A stretch of 64,000 bases of DNA from Paenibacillus sp. TCA20 (GCF_000732325.1 NZ_BBIW01000004.1:248001-312000), one strand, 5' to 3'; shown: positions 53,149-62,185, numbered from the stretch's first letter. The notes: generated by a model not told the origin, from the letters alone. Translations and numbers: made by a program.

Positions 53149-53898
53149 ATGTCTGTGATCCTGAAGACAAAAGAGGAAATCGGGTACATGCGGGAGGCAG
53201 GGAGGATCCTGAAGGCTTGTCACCGAAGGATCGAATCCATGCTTACGCCAGGAATAACAACCCAAGCGATCGATAACTTTGTTGAGTACTTCCTTGCCGA
53301 ACAGGGTGCAACGCCGGAACAGAAGGGGTATAAAGGCTATCCCTATGCGATATGCGCATCAGTGAATGAAATTGTATGTCACGGCTTCCCTTCCGATACA
53401 GCTCTAGTCAATGGAGATGTAGTAACCATTGATATGGTGGTCAACAAGGATGGCTGGCTGGCGGATTCTGCATGGACTTATGCGGTAGGAAAGACCGATG
53501 CCAAGACCGCGAGATTTCTGAAACGGACGGAAAAGGCTATGCAGCAGGGGATTGCGCAAGCGCTGCCGGGCAAGACGGTAGGTGACATCGGTTACGCAAT
53601 TGAAAAATGCGTGAAGCCGTGGCGCTACGGGATCGTCAAGCCGCTGGTTGGACATGGCATTGGCCGTATCATGCATGAGCAGCCGGACATTTTCCCTTAT
53701 GGCAAGCCTGGTCAAGGCATCCGGCTTGAAGAGGGGATGGTTATCACGGTAGAGCCTGTTCTAACTATGGGGCCGAGTGGTGCCGTCTACTGGGAAGATG
53801 ACGGCTGGACGATCCGTTCTGCGGATGGCAGCATCGGAGCCCAGTATGAGCATACGGTAGCCATTACAAAGGATGGCCCTCTCCTGCTAACCGTATAA
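53149..53898 (+). CDS. map: Methionine aminopeptidase, type I
   Basis: A 249-residue metallopeptidase of normal size. Metal ligands lie in VNGDVVTIDMVVNKDGWLADSAWT (two Asp), GHGIGRIMHEQPDI (His), VITVEPVLTMG (Glu) and YEHTVAITKDG (Glu). It removes the initiator methionine from nascent proteins. It begins MSVILKTKEEIGYMREAGRIL. GAAGGGG precedes the ATG. It is an extra map outside the ribosomal-protein operon, as many Firmicutes have, and stands alone. A hairpin follows at 53969. Confidence 0.95.
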   Translation: MSVILKTKEEIGYMREAGRILKACHRRIESMLTPGITTQAIDNFVEYFLAEQGATPEQKGYKGYPYAICASVNEIVCHGFPSDTALVNGDVVTIDMVVNKDGWLADSAWTYAVGKTDAKTARFLKRTEKAMQQGIAQALPGKTVGDIGYAIEKCVKPWRYGIVKPLVGHGIGRIMHEQPDIFPYGKPGQGIRLEEGMVITVEPVLTMGPSGAVYWEDDGWTIRSADGSIGAQYEHTVAITKDGPLLLTV

Positions 53899-53968
53899 GT
53901 TAGAACAAAAGCTAGTTCTGAATGGTAATTATGTAATATTTTCATTAAGGTACTTCGGGCTTCTTTGT

Positions 53969-54000
53969 AACCCGCTTCTGCATAGGATCGGGTTTTCTTT
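53969..54000 (+). terminator. Terminator after map
   Basis: AACCCG and CGGGTT form a short stem with a T-rich TTTTCTTTT tail, about 70 bases after the map stop codon. Confidence 0.6.
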
Positions 54001-54216
54001 TGTGGTAAATGATGGATGAAATTAGAAATGAGATGGCATTTCATGTGCTGAGATAGCAAAAAAGAGAGATGCATTCTATAAATAGATTGCTAGAGTTGTC
54101 AGCAATTTATTTGCACTAAACTACATAAATCAGCAAACCGCGGAACTTGCTCGAAAGTTCCCGTATTATCCGTAATTTGGAAGAAAACAATGAGTTATCG
54201 CTCTGTTATTCAGTCG

Positions 54217-54230
54217 TGAAATCGTTAACA
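54217..54230 (+). promoter_or_regulatory. Perfect cre site upstream of the cta operon
   Basis: TGAAATCGTTAACA fits TGWAANCGNTNWCA at all 14 positions. It lies about 60 bases before the -35 of the cta promoter. In Bacillus the cta genes are repressed by glucose through CcpA, so the same is likely here. Confidence 0.7.
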
Positions 54231-54250
54231 AACATAATAATGGCGCGGTT

Positions 54251-54280
54251 TTTGAGACTTTTTGAACAATTTGTGAACAT
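54251..54280 (+). promoter_or_regulatory. Three 10-bp phased repeats before the cta promoter
   Basis: TTTGAGACTT, TTTGAACAAT and TTGTGAACAT start at 54251, 54261 and 54271, one helical turn apart, and end 11 bases before the -35. They resemble ResD-type TTTGTGAA elements and would suit a tandem-binding activator. Confidence 0.5.
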
Positions 54281-54291
54281 GTGTCTAAAGA

Positions 54292-54320
54292 TTGACAAAA
54301 ACAGGGGGTCGACTTATATT
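54292..54320 (+). promoter_or_regulatory. Consensus sigma-A promoter of the cta operon
   Basis: TTGACA (54292-54297), a 17-base spacer and TATATT (54315-54320). The start point would be near 54327, about 112 bases before ctaC. Confidence 0.85.
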
Positions 54321-54438
54321 TAATAAGTGATTGTATTAATTTACAGGATTACAACAAAGGTACTAGAGCAGGTAGAATACTCGCTTTTTGGAACCAGATG
54401 GTAATCAGCGAAATTGGGAAAAGTGGGGTAGATAGGTG

Positions 54439-55500
54439 ATGAAAAGGTGGCGGCACGGAAAAAGAATCCTCCCATTGCTGGCAGCATTCTCATTGTTATT
54501 GTCCGCTTGCGGCCGTGAGGATTTGTCTGTATTGAGACCGCAGGGTCCCGTAGCACAAGGGCAGCTTGATCTAATGAAGCTTGCCATAACGATCATGGTC
54601 GTCGTACTCCTTGTGGTGTTTGCGATTGCGGCCTTTGTATTGATCAAGTTCCGGCGCAGGCCAGGACAGAATGAAATTCCTGAACAGGTGGAAGGTAATC
54701 ACAAGCTGGAGATTATATGGACCGTTATTCCTCTCGTGCTTGTCATTATACTGGCTGTTCCAACCGTTCAGCAGCTCTCCGCTTTAGGCAAGGACTACAC
54801 CAAAGACGAAAACGCCCTTCAGGTTAAAGTGACCGCTCACCAGTACTGGTGGGAATTCAGCTATCCTGATCTGGGTGTGACGACCGCACAAGACCTCATC
54901 ATTCCAACCGATAAGACGATTTCATTTGTACTTGAAAGTAATGATGTAATTCACTCCTTCTGGGTACCGTCCCTGGCGGGCAAGATTGACACGAACTTCG
55001 ACGGAACCTTGAACAAATTCCATTTCTCTGCACCGAATGAAGGCGTTTACCGCGGGAAGTGTGCTGAGCTGTGCGGACCATCCCATGCATATATGGAATT
55101 CAAGGTTAAGGCTGTCAGCCAAGAAGAATTTGATAATTGGGTGACTGCGATGCAGGCGCCGGCTGTTCTGCCTGAAGATGAGCAGCTTGCTGAGAAATTC
55201 AAGTCTGCTTGCCTGAGCTGCCATGCTGTGGGCGATCAAGGCGGTCCTCTAGGTCCGAACCTTACTGGGATCGGCGGCAGGGAATCCATCGCGAGCATGC
55301 TTCTGAATGAACGTGAAGGTCAGGAGGGTGCACCTGTAGAGGAGAACCTCAAAGAATGGCTTCATGATCCGCAGGCTGTCAAACCGGGCAATGAGATGCC
55401 GTCTCCGGCAGAGCTTGGACTAACCACGGAAGAGGTCGATGCTATAGCCGAGTATTTGGCCGATTACAAGCTGGATTATGAAACGAACAGTGCGGATTGA
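54439..55500 (+). CDS. ctaC: Cytochrome c oxidase subunit II (caa3 type, with cytochrome c domain)
   Basis: A 353-residue lipoprotein with lipobox LSAC near residue 24 and two membrane helices (about 38-62 and 80-102). Its CuA domain has the first His in DVIHSFWVPSLAGK and CAELCGPSHAYM, holding the two Cys, His and Met ligands. From about residue 245 a fused cytochrome c domain carries CLSCH, with the distal Met in GNEMPSP. The fusion marks a caa3-type oxidase, accepting electrons from the quinol side through cytochrome c. GTG at 54436 is an alternative start. No strong ribosome binding site is seen, only GGGGTAGATAGGTG. The gene heads the cta operon under the promoter at 54292. Confidence 0.95.
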   Translation: MKRWRHGKRILPLLAAFSLLLSACGREDLSVLRPQGPVAQGQLDLMKLAITIMVVVLLVVFAIAAFVLIKFRRRPGQNEIPEQVEGNHKLEIIWTVIPLVLVIILAVPTVQQLSALGKDYTKDENALQVKVTAHQYWWEFSYPDLGVTTAQDLIIPTDKTISFVLESNDVIHSFWVPSLAGKIDTNFDGTLNKFHFSAPNEGVYRGKCAELCGPSHAYMEFKVKAVSQEEFDNWVTAMQAPAVLPEDEQLAEKFKSACLSCHAVGDQGGPLGPNLTGIGGRESIASMLLNEREGQEGAPVEENLKEWLHDPQAVKPGNEMPSPAELGLTTEEVDAIAEYLADYKLDYETNSAD

Positions 55501-55517
55501 GAAGGAGGTACTTGAAC

Positions 55518-57407
55518 TTGGCTCACGCTCATACGGTTAAACGGTATACGGGAATTATGGATTGGCTGACGACCGTTGACCACAAAAAAATCGCGATTCT
55601 TTACTTGGCGGCAGGAGGCTTGTTCTTCGGGATCGGTGGAATTGAAGCTATTCTGATTCGTCTTCAATTAATTATTCCTTACAATGAAATAATGACCACC
55701 CAGACATTTAATGAAATGATTACAATGCATGGGACGACAATGATCTTCCTCGGCGTTATGCCGATTATTTTTGCTCTGATGAATGCGGTGCTTCCGCTGC
55801 AGATCGGGGCAAGGGACGTTGCGTTTCCTTTTCTGAACTCGCTCGGCTTCTGGACCTTTCTGTTCGGGGGATTGCTGCTTAATCTGAGCTGGTTGATGGG
55901 GGGTGCTCCGGACGCGGGTTGGACATCCTATGTCCCGCTATCAAGCACGGAGTACAGCAAAACACACGGTGTCGATTTCTACACCATCGGTCTCCAGATT
56001 GCAGGTCTTGGTACGCTGATCGGGGGCATCAACTTCCTTGCTACGATTATTACGATGCGTGCACCCGGGATGTCTTTTATGAGAATGCCGATGTTTGCCT
56101 GGACGACATTTATAACATCCGCCATTATTCTGTTTGCTTTCCCAGCCATTACGGTGGGTCTTGTTCTACTAACCTTTGACCGAATACTCGGAGCTAACTT
56201 CTTCGATGTTGCAGGTGGAGGTAACCCGGTATTATGGCAGCATATATTCTGGATCTTCGGTCACCCTGAAGTATATATCCTGATTCTGCCGGCATTCGGA
56301 ATCATTTCCGAAGTTATTCCGACCTTCTCCAGAAAGAGATTGTTCGGTTACAGCTCCATGGTATTTGCAACAATTCTGATTGCGTTCCTTGGCTTCATGG
56401 TTTGGGCGCATCATATGTTTACAACAGGGATGGGTACGGTAGCGAATGCCTTGTTCTCGATCTCAACAATGCTGATTGCGGTACCTACGGGGATCAAGAT
56501 CTTTAACTGGCTGTTTACAATGTGGGGCGGACAAATCCGGTTCACGTCTGCGAATCTGTACGCGATCGGCTTTGTTCCTACCTTTGTCATGGGCGGGGTA
56601 ACCGGCGTCATGCTCGCCTCTGCACCGGCAGACTTTCAGTTCCATGATACATATTTTGTCGTCGCGCACTTTCACTACGTCATTGTAGGTGGCCTTGTCC
56701 TCGGACTGTTCTCCGGTCTGCACTACTGGTGGCCGAAGATGTTCGGACGTGTTCTCGAAGAGGGGCTGGGCAAGATTACGTTCTGGATCTTCATTATCGG
56801 CTTCCATCTTACGTTCTTCGTTCAGCACTTCCTCGGTCTGATGGGGATGCAGCGCCGGGTTGCAACCTACGCACCGAATCAGGGCTTTGACATGCTGAAC
56901 CTGATCAGTACGGTTGGTGCACTCATGATGGGTGTAGGCGTCATTTTGTTCCTGGTGAATATCGTTAAGACTTCACTGAAGCCTGCTGATGCTGGCAACG
57001 ATCCTTGGGAGGATGGACGTACACTAGAATGGACGATTCCTTCTCCTCCGCCAGAATACAACTTTAAACAGACTCCGCTCGTACGCGGAATTGATGCTTA
57101 CTGGAAAGAGAAGATGGCTGGCCATTCAGAGATGACTCCGGCTGAGCCGGTCGGACCGATCCATATGCCTTCGGCGACCATATTACCGTTTCTAATGTCC
57201 GTAGGGATATTCATCGCGGGTCTCGGTCTGATGTTTACGAATGATGACTTCGGCAATGCATTCATGAATTTTATGTTCAATAACTATATTGTCGTCATTA
57301 TTGGTCTGGGGATTACCTTCGGTTGTATGATCGTTCGCTCACTCTATGACGACCATGGATGGCATATCGAGCCTGAGGAACTGGAAGATAAGGGGGCAAA
57401 AGCATGA
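55518..57407 (+). CDS. ctaD: Cytochrome c oxidase subunit I
   Basis: A 629-residue heme-copper oxidase core subunit with about twelve or more helices. Low-spin heme ligand and motifs occur in MHGTTMIFLGVMP; the CuB and cross-linked His-Tyr site in WIFGHPEVYILILPAFGIISE; and the heme a3 and K-channel region in HDTYFVVAHFHYVIVGG. I start it at the TTG at 55518, 9 bases after AAGGAGG, because the earlier open frame to 55497 overlaps the end of ctaC and has a poor ribosome binding site. It forms the proton-pumping O2-reducing centre with CtaC. The stop overlaps the start of ctaE (ATGA). Confidence 0.96.
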   Translation: MAHAHTVKRYTGIMDWLTTVDHKKIAILYLAAGGLFFGIGGIEAILIRLQLIIPYNEIMTTQTFNEMITMHGTTMIFLGVMPIIFALMNAVLPLQIGARDVAFPFLNSLGFWTFLFGGLLLNLSWLMGGAPDAGWTSYVPLSSTEYSKTHGVDFYTIGLQIAGLGTLIGGINFLATIITMRAPGMSFMRMPMFAWTTFITSAIILFAFPAITVGLVLLTFDRILGANFFDVAGGGNPVLWQHIFWIFGHPEVYILILPAFGIISEVIPTFSRKRLFGYSSMVFATILIAFLGFMVWAHHMFTTGMGTVANALFSISTMLIAVPTGIKIFNWLFTMWGGQIRFTSANLYAIGFVPTFVMGGVTGVMLASAPADFQFHDTYFVVAHFHYVIVGGLVLGLFSGLHYWWPKMFGRVLEEGLGKITFWIFIIGFHLTFFVQHFLGLMGMQRRVATYAPNQGFDMLNLISTVGALMMGVGVILFLVNIVKTSLKPADAGNDPWEDGRTLEWTIPSPPPEYNFKQTPLVRGIDAYWKEKMAGHSEMTPAEPVGPIHMPSATILPFLMSVGIFIAGLGLMFTNDDFGNAFMNFMFNNYIVVIIGLGITFGCMIVRSLYDDHGWHIEPEELEDKGAKA

Positions 57408-58030
57408 CAAACCCACACGCAGAAGCTGTAAATGGTCAGCTGCCTCATGAACCGGAAAAAGCAACGCTGGAGGGCCGCAACAAGATTCTTGGCTTCTGGC
57501 TGTTCATGGGCGGAGAAGCAGTTCTGTTCGGTACGCTATTCGCGACCTTCCTGGCGCTTCGCAACCAGACACTGGATGGACCAACAGCAAATGATCTGTT
57601 TCATCTTCCCTTGGTTGCAGCGGCAACCTTCACTCTGCTGGTGAGCAGCTTGACGAGCGTATTTGCGATTCAAGCGATGCATAAGCATAACGTCAAAGCG
57701 CTCATTAGCTGGCTCGGGGTTACCATTCTGCTTGGACTCGTCTTTCTAGGTATCGAAATCTATGAGTTCTACGAATATGTTGTTCATAAAGAATTTGGTA
57801 TGACAACGAGCGCATTCAGTTCGGCGTTCTACACGCTGGTCGGCTTTCACGGGGCTCACGTTGCCTTCGGTCTAGGCTGGATCGGACTTCTCATTGGACA
57901 GCTGTACAAAAAAGGATTAACGGTCGTAACCGCACCGAAGATTTATGTGTCGGCGATCTATTGGCACTTTATCGACGTGGTCTGGGTCTTCATCTTTACG
58001 GTCGTATATCTGCTTGGGAAGGTGGTTTAA
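57404..58030 (+). CDS. ctaE: Cytochrome c oxidase subunit III
   Basis: A 208-residue membrane protein with five to six helices and subunit III hallmarks: NKILGFWLFMGGEAVLFGTLFATFLALRN near the start and TLVGFHGAHVAFGLGWIGL near residue 146. It stabilises subunit I. It overlaps the ctaD stop by four bases (ATGA) and ctaF follows three bases after its stop codon, so the operon is tightly coupled. Its shorter length is normal for Gram-positive CtaE, which lacks the mitochondrial N-terminal helices. Confidence 0.95.
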   Translation: MTNPHAEAVNGQLPHEPEKATLEGRNKILGFWLFMGGEAVLFGTLFATFLALRNQTLDGPTANDLFHLPLVAAATFTLLVSSLTSVFAIQAMHKHNVKALISWLGVTILLGLVFLGIEIYEFYEYVVHKEFGMTTSAFSSAFYTLVGFHGAHVAFGLGWIGLLIGQLYKKGLTVVTAPKIYVSAIYWHFIDVVWVFIFTVVYLLGKVV

Positions 58031-58033
58031 TCC

Positions 58034-58360
58034 ATGGCGGGTAATGGTCAATCAAGCTCGGGCGCGGAAGGTGTTAAGCATCGCCATCGTCCGGAGGGAC
58101 CGGAGAAGCATATTGTTGCCTTTATATTCTCGATCGCGCTTACGCTAATTGCATTTGCTGCAGTGGCCGCCGGCGGTGTGAATAATACGTTTACGATTAT
58201 TATTTTGCTGGTCATGGCTGTGCTTCAGGTCATTATTCAGATGGCATATTGGATGCATATGAAGGACAAAGGGCATCTGATCCCGCTCATCTTTATGGCA
58301 TTCGGATTCTTCGTGGCCTTTACGGCCATTATTACCGCCTTATTGTGGATGTGGTGGTAA
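58034..58360 (+). CDS. ctaF: Cytochrome c oxidase subunit IV
   Basis: A 108-residue membrane protein with three helices and a His-rich basic N-terminus (VKHRHRPEGPEKHIVAFIFSIALTL). The helix IIQMAYWMHMKDKGH is the conserved signature of bacterial caa3/aa3 subunit IV (CtaF). It starts three bases after ctaE. A hairpin with TTTT follows it, separating it from ctaG. Confidence 0.93.
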   Translation: MAGNGQSSSGAEGVKHRHRPEGPEKHIVAFIFSIALTLIAFAAVAAGGVNNTFTIIILLVMAVLQVIIQMAYWMHMKDKGHLIPLIFMAFGFFVAFTAIITALLWMWW

Positions 58361-58370
58361 GTGAGGCAAG

Positions 58371-58396
58371 AAGGCGGCGAATCTTTCGCCGCCTTT
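58371..58396 (+). terminator. Intra-operon hairpin between ctaF and ctaG
   Basis: AAGGCGGCGA and TCGCCGCCTT form a perfect 10-bp GC-rich stem around ATCTT, followed by only four T residues. It may act as a partial terminator or stabilise the ctaCDEF message. Confidence 0.6.
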
Positions 58397-58461
58397 TCGA
58401 ATTTTCGTAAAGCCAATCATTACCATTCTTCTACGCGGAGTAAGGCAGGAGGAGGAGAGTC

Positions 58462-59370
58462 ATGCTCGGTCTACAATATTTCAGCTTTAATGATCTGTGG
58501 AGCCCGCTGTTTTTGGCTTTTATGATTATGATGACTGCACTTTATTTTGTTGTGATTGGTCCGGTTGCCGAGAAGGCAAGAGGAAGTGAGAAGGCAACGA
58601 CACGGCAAAAAGTGATGTTTCTATGCGGGATGCTCATCTTGTATATGGCACAGGGCGGTCCGATCAGCTTGTTTGGCCATACGATGTTTACCTTCCATAT
58701 GCTTAGCATGGCCTTATCCTATATTGCGGCTCCACCTCTCATTATGAGAGGAATCCCGGCATGGGTCTGGCGTAAAGCGCTGGATTATCGTCCTGTTCGG
58801 TGGTTTTCATTTCTTGCCCATCCGATCGTAGCGGCACTGCTGTTTAATGGACTATTCTCCTTCTATCACATTCCGGTCATTCATGATTACGTCATGCTCA
58901 ATTTCACCGTGCACCGGCTGTATTACATCGTCTTGTTCATTACTGCCATGCTGATGTGGGGATCGCTAGTGCATCCGATACCGGAGCGGGACAGGGGATC
59001 AGGTTTACACAAGATCGGATATATCTTCCTCAACATGGTGCTGCTTACGCCAGCCTGCGGACTGATTATTTTCGCCTCAGAATCTATCTATGAGACCTAT
59101 AGCAATCCTAATGCTTGGGTAGCAGCGATGGGATACTGTGTATCACCAGAAACGCAGCTTCGCCTGCAGGGTCTCGGAGGCCCTTCGTTCTTCAATTTCC
59201 TGTCAACCGCACAGCAGGATCAGCAGGTCGGCGGCATTGTGATGAAGATGATCCAGGAGCTGATATTCGGCGTGATGCTGGCATACGTGTTCTTTCAGTG
59301 GTATCGGAAGGAAAGTCAGGAGGATGACGAGAATATTCCCTTACAAGTATCAGGCAGAACTGAAGCATAA
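58462..59370 (+). CDS. ctaG: Cytochrome c oxidase assembly factor CtaG
   Basis: A 302-residue membrane protein with seven or so helices. It begins MLGLQYFSFNDLWSPLFLAFM, with GHTMFTFHMLSMALSYIAAPPLIM, HRLYYIVLFITAMLMWGSLVHPI and a C-terminal FNFLSTAQQDQQVGGIVMKMIQEL. This is the pattern of the Caa3_CtaG family. In Bacillus it is needed to form active caa3 oxidase, probably at the copper-loading step. GGAGGAG precedes the ATG, and a DUF420 gene follows 80 bases downstream. Confidence 0.94.
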   Translation: MLGLQYFSFNDLWSPLFLAFMIMMTALYFVVIGPVAEKARGSEKATTRQKVMFLCGMLILYMAQGGPISLFGHTMFTFHMLSMALSYIAAPPLIMRGIPAWVWRKALDYRPVRWFSFLAHPIVAALLFNGLFSFYHIPVIHDYVMLNFTVHRLYYIVLFITAMLMWGSLVHPIPERDRGSGLHKIGYIFLNMVLLTPACGLIIFASESIYETYSNPNAWVAAMGYCVSPETQLRLQGLGGPSFFNFLSTAQQDQQVGGIVMKMIQELIFGVMLAYVFFQWYRKESQEDDENIPLQVSGRTEA

Positions 59371-59450
59371 AGGTGTCTATAAGGGCGATCGATTCACGAA
59401 GGCATTCAAGGAACGACTACAAGCAGGTGAAGACTCGAGGGGGAAGAGAC

Positions 59451-59915
59451 ATGGACTTGGATTTCATACTGCCAACACTAAGCACCGCCTTTATTGTGAT
59501 CAGTGCGGTGCTGGTAGGGATTGGCTGGTATCTCATCGTAAAGGGTAAGCGAGAGGCACATAAGAAAATGATGATTGCCGGAGCTTGGGCAGCGATCCTG
59601 TTTTTTATCATCTATTCTTCCCGTACCTTTATTGTTGGTAATACCTCCTGGGGTGGACCAGATGATTTGAAGCTGTTCTACCATGTATTTTTGATTTTTC
59701 ATATTATATTGGCAACAGTGGCTGCTGTATTCGGGATTACGACCCTGGTCTGGGGCTTCAAGGAGAAATATGCGAAGCATCGGAAGCTCGGAAGAGTGAC
59801 CTCAATGGTATGGTTTTTTACAGCCATTACGGGGGTTGTTGTCTATACGCTTCTCTATGTGATGTATCCGGGCGGTCATACCAAGCCTGTATGGGAAGTC
59901 ATTATAGGTGCTTAG
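59451..59915 (+). CDS. DUF420 membrane protein (YozB/CtaM-like)
   Basis: A 154-residue membrane protein with four helices, started at the ATG at 59451 behind GAGGGGGAAG. It has HKKMMIAGAWAAILFFIIYSSRT, LFYHVFLIFHIILATVAAVFGI and KYAKHRKLGRVTSMVWFFTAITGVVVYTLLY, the conserved His-containing segments of the DUF420 family. Homologues (YozB in Bacillus, CtaM in Staphylococcus) are needed for maturation of heme-copper oxidases. Its place right after ctaG supports that role. A strong bidirectional terminator follows. Confidence 0.9.
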   Translation: MDLDFILPTLSTAFIVISAVLVGIGWYLIVKGKREAHKKMMIAGAWAAILFFIIYSSRTFIVGNTSWGGPDDLKLFYHVFLIFHIILATVAAVFGITTLVWGFKEKYAKHRKLGRVTSMVWFFTAITGVVVYTLLYVMYPGGHTKPVWEVIIGA

Positions 59916-59995
59916 GATGATTCACAAGATTAAATATTCGTAGCATATAGCATTGATCAGGTTAAATTATTGAAGAGAATATAATCTTGTATTGT

Positions 59996-60038
59996 AAAGG
60001 CCAGCCAACAACATGTTCACGTTGTTGGCTGGCCTTTT
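59996..60038. terminator. Bidirectional terminator after the cta operon
   Basis: AAAGGCCAGCCAACAAC and GTTGTTGGCTGGCCTTT form a long perfect stem with T-rich flank, between the cta operon and the converging asd gene. Confidence 0.95.
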
Positions 60039-60060
60039 TCTATAGGCAAAGATAATGAAA

Positions 60061-61104
60061 TTAAATAAGATCCTGTTCCATCAGGCTGTGGGCGATTTGG
60101 AGTGAATTCCACGCAGCGCCTTTGAGTAGGTTATCAGAAACGATCCATAGATGGAATCCATTAGGAATATCCGGGTCCTTGCGGATCCGGCCAACGAATA
60201 CATCAGGGCTTCCTGCTGCCTGTAGCGGCGTGGGGTATAACTGCTCTGCAGGGTTATCCTGTACGACAACACCGGCTGATTGGGACAGCAGCTCACGAAT
60301 TTCACTTACGGACGCAGGTGTTGCCAGCTCAATATATACAGATTCGGAATGGCCAGTGACGACAGGAACACGAACGCAGGTTGCAGCCATTTTTAAGAAG
60401 GGCAGTTCCATGATTTTCTTAGTTTCATCCATCATCTTCTGCTCTTCGTAGCTATAGTCATTGTCTGTGAATACATCGACCTGGGGCAAAACGTTAAATG
60501 CGATCGGATAATGCTTCTGATCCTTCTTGGCAGGCAGCAGGTTAGCTTGAGCAGGTTCTCCCTGAAGAGAGGCTTGGGCTTGGGACAACAGCTCCGTGAT
60601 TGCCCCGACACCTGAACCGGATACGGCCTGATAGGTGGAGACAATAATGCGTTCGAGACCGTAAGTGTGGTGTATAGGTGTAAGAGCAGTGACCATTTGC
60701 AGGGCGGAGCAGTTCGGTACGGATACGATGCCTTGGTGGGTCTGCAGCACATGTGGATTGACCTCGGGAACAACTAACGGCACTTCCTTATGCATACGGA
60801 ATTCACTTGTATTATCTATAACGATTGCCCCGCTTCTCACTGCGATAGGCACAAATTGCCGTGACACCTCACCGCCAGCGCTAAAAAACGCAATATCCAC
60901 ATCTTCAAAGCTGGTCGCTGTCAGCTCTTCACATTGAATCACTTCATCCCGAAACGGGATGAGTGTACCTGCAGATCTCCGAGAGGAGAGAAGCTTCAAT
61001 TGACCGATTGCAAATTGGGTGTCTTGTTCAAGCAGTTCTTTAATTTTGGTTCCGACAGCTCCGGTAGCGCCGACGATCGCCACATGGTACTCCGTTTTTT
61101 TCAT
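60061..61104 (-). CDS. asd: Aspartate-semialdehyde dehydrogenase
   Basis: A 347-residue protein. The NADP-binding start is YHVAIVGATGAVGTKIKELLEQ; FFSAGGEVSRQF is the next conserved loop. The catalytic Cys is in SVPNCSALQMVTAL near residue 133, followed by STYQAVSGSG, and the C-terminal half has a conserved VRVPVVTGHSESVYIEL. It reduces aspartyl phosphate to the semialdehyde for lysine, threonine, methionine and diaminopimelate synthesis. It is not next to dapA or dapG as in the usual Firmicutes operon, so this may be a second copy. It is divergent from a LysR regulator 119 bases away. Confidence 0.92.
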   Translation of the reverse strand: MKKTEYHVAIVGATGAVGTKIKELLEQDTQFAIGQLKLLSSRRSAGTLIPFRDEVIQCEELTATSFEDVDIAFFSAGGEVSRQFVPIAVRSGAIVIDNTSEFRMHKEVPLVVPEVNPHVLQTHQGIVSVPNCSALQMVTALTPIHHTYGLERIIVSTYQAVSGSGVGAITELLSQAQASLQGEPAQANLLPAKKDQKHYPIAFNVLPQVDVFTDNDYSYEEQKMMDETKKIMELPFLKMAATCVRVPVVTGHSESVYIELATPASVSEIRELLSQSAGVVVQDNPAEQLYPTPLQAAGSPDVFVGRIRKDPDIPNGFHLWIVSDNLLKGAAWNSLQIAHSLMEQDLI

Positions 61105-61223
61105 GGGTTAATGGATCTCCTCACATCTTGAATTTCATTTATTGTAATACAGCAGGTGGTATAATGATCATCAGAAGATCCGATAAGGTTGTTCGCAAAG
61201 GATGATATAAAAGGAGCATCGCT

Positions 61224-62111
61224 ATGGATATCAAGCATGTCAAAACATTTTGTGCTGTAGTGAAGCACGGAGGCTTCTCCAAAGCGGCAGAAGCGCTTAG
61301 CTATGCGCAATCCACCGTTACGATGCATATTCAGTCCTTGGAGCAGGATTTGAGCTTGCGTCTGTTTGACCGTCTTGGCAAGAAGACGATCCTGACTGAG
61401 CCGGGCGAACGATTTCACCAGTATGCCATTGAGCTGCTTGTCATCTATGAGAAGGCGAAGGAGATATCCAGAGAGAAGCACGAAGTGGCCGGAAGCCTGA
61501 GCATTACAGCGAATGAATCGGTTGCTGTATATCTACTGCCTGGAATACTCAAGAGGTTCAAGGAACAGTATCCGAAGGTGAATATTACTATTGAAGCTTC
61601 ATCAGGTGTTAATGAGCTGCAAAGGCTGAGAGAAGGCGAGACAGATATTGTTTTTCGAATTGGAGAACAGCTGGAATATGATGGGGTGAAGGCGATATTG
61701 CTTCGTCAGGAGGAATTTGGCTGGATTCTCCCTGAGGGTCATACAGATCAAAGCTATCATCAATTGCTGCAGCAATATCCCTTTATATATACAGAGCCGG
61801 AGTGCAGCTATCGCAAGCTGGTCCATAGGGTGCTCATGGAGAATGGGGCTGCTCCTGAACGCACATTGGAGAGCTCGAGCATCGAGGTGATCAAACAATC
61901 GGTTATGGCTCAATTAGGCATTGCTATACTGCCGCATATGGTTGTGAAGGAAGCTGAAGCAAAGGGGCAGCTTATCTATCGGGAGATCCAAATGCCGACG
62001 AAGATATACAGCCAGGCTTATTATCATGGCAGCAGGTGGCAGTCACCTGTTCAGAGCGCATTTGTTGATGTGCTGCGGCGGGAGTTTGCTGTGCCTGTGA
62101 GAGACGTGTGA
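61224..62111 (+). CDS. LysR family transcriptional regulator
   Basis: A 295-residue LysR-type regulator. Residues 1-60 carry the winged helix (MDIKHVKTFCAVVKHGGFSKAAEALSYAQSTVTMHIQSLEQDLSLRLFDRLGKK). Residues 90-290 form the periplasmic-binding-like effector domain (GSLSITANESVAVYLLPGILKRF). AAAAGGAG precedes the ATG. It is divergently placed from asd, and LysR proteins usually control the divergent gene, so asd is the prime target. The effector is unknown. The intervening 119 bases hold the ATC...GAT symmetric segment ATCATCAGAAGATCCGAT, a possible binding site. Confidence 0.92.
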   Translation: MDIKHVKTFCAVVKHGGFSKAAEALSYAQSTVTMHIQSLEQDLSLRLFDRLGKKTILTEPGERFHQYAIELLVIYEKAKEISREKHEVAGSLSITANESVAVYLLPGILKRFKEQYPKVNITIEASSGVNELQRLREGETDIVFRIGEQLEYDGVKAILLRQEEFGWILPEGHTDQSYHQLLQQYPFIYTEPECSYRKLVHRVLMENGAAPERTLESSSIEVIKQSVMAQLGIAILPHMVVKEAEAKGQLIYREIQMPTKIYSQAYYHGSRWQSPVQSAFVDVLRREFAVPVRDV

Positions 62112-62185
62112 ATACTTTTCCATATACAAACACAAAGAATGTAACGCTTAAAGGCGGGTACATTCGTTTTTTTTACAAAAAGAGG

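Larger units (their letters stand above)
53899..54438. other. 540-base gap between map and the cta operon
   Basis: It holds the map terminator, a perfect cre, three phased repeats and a consensus promoter, each listed separately. The stretch 54001-54216 is A/T-rich and shows nothing else. Confidence 0.6.
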
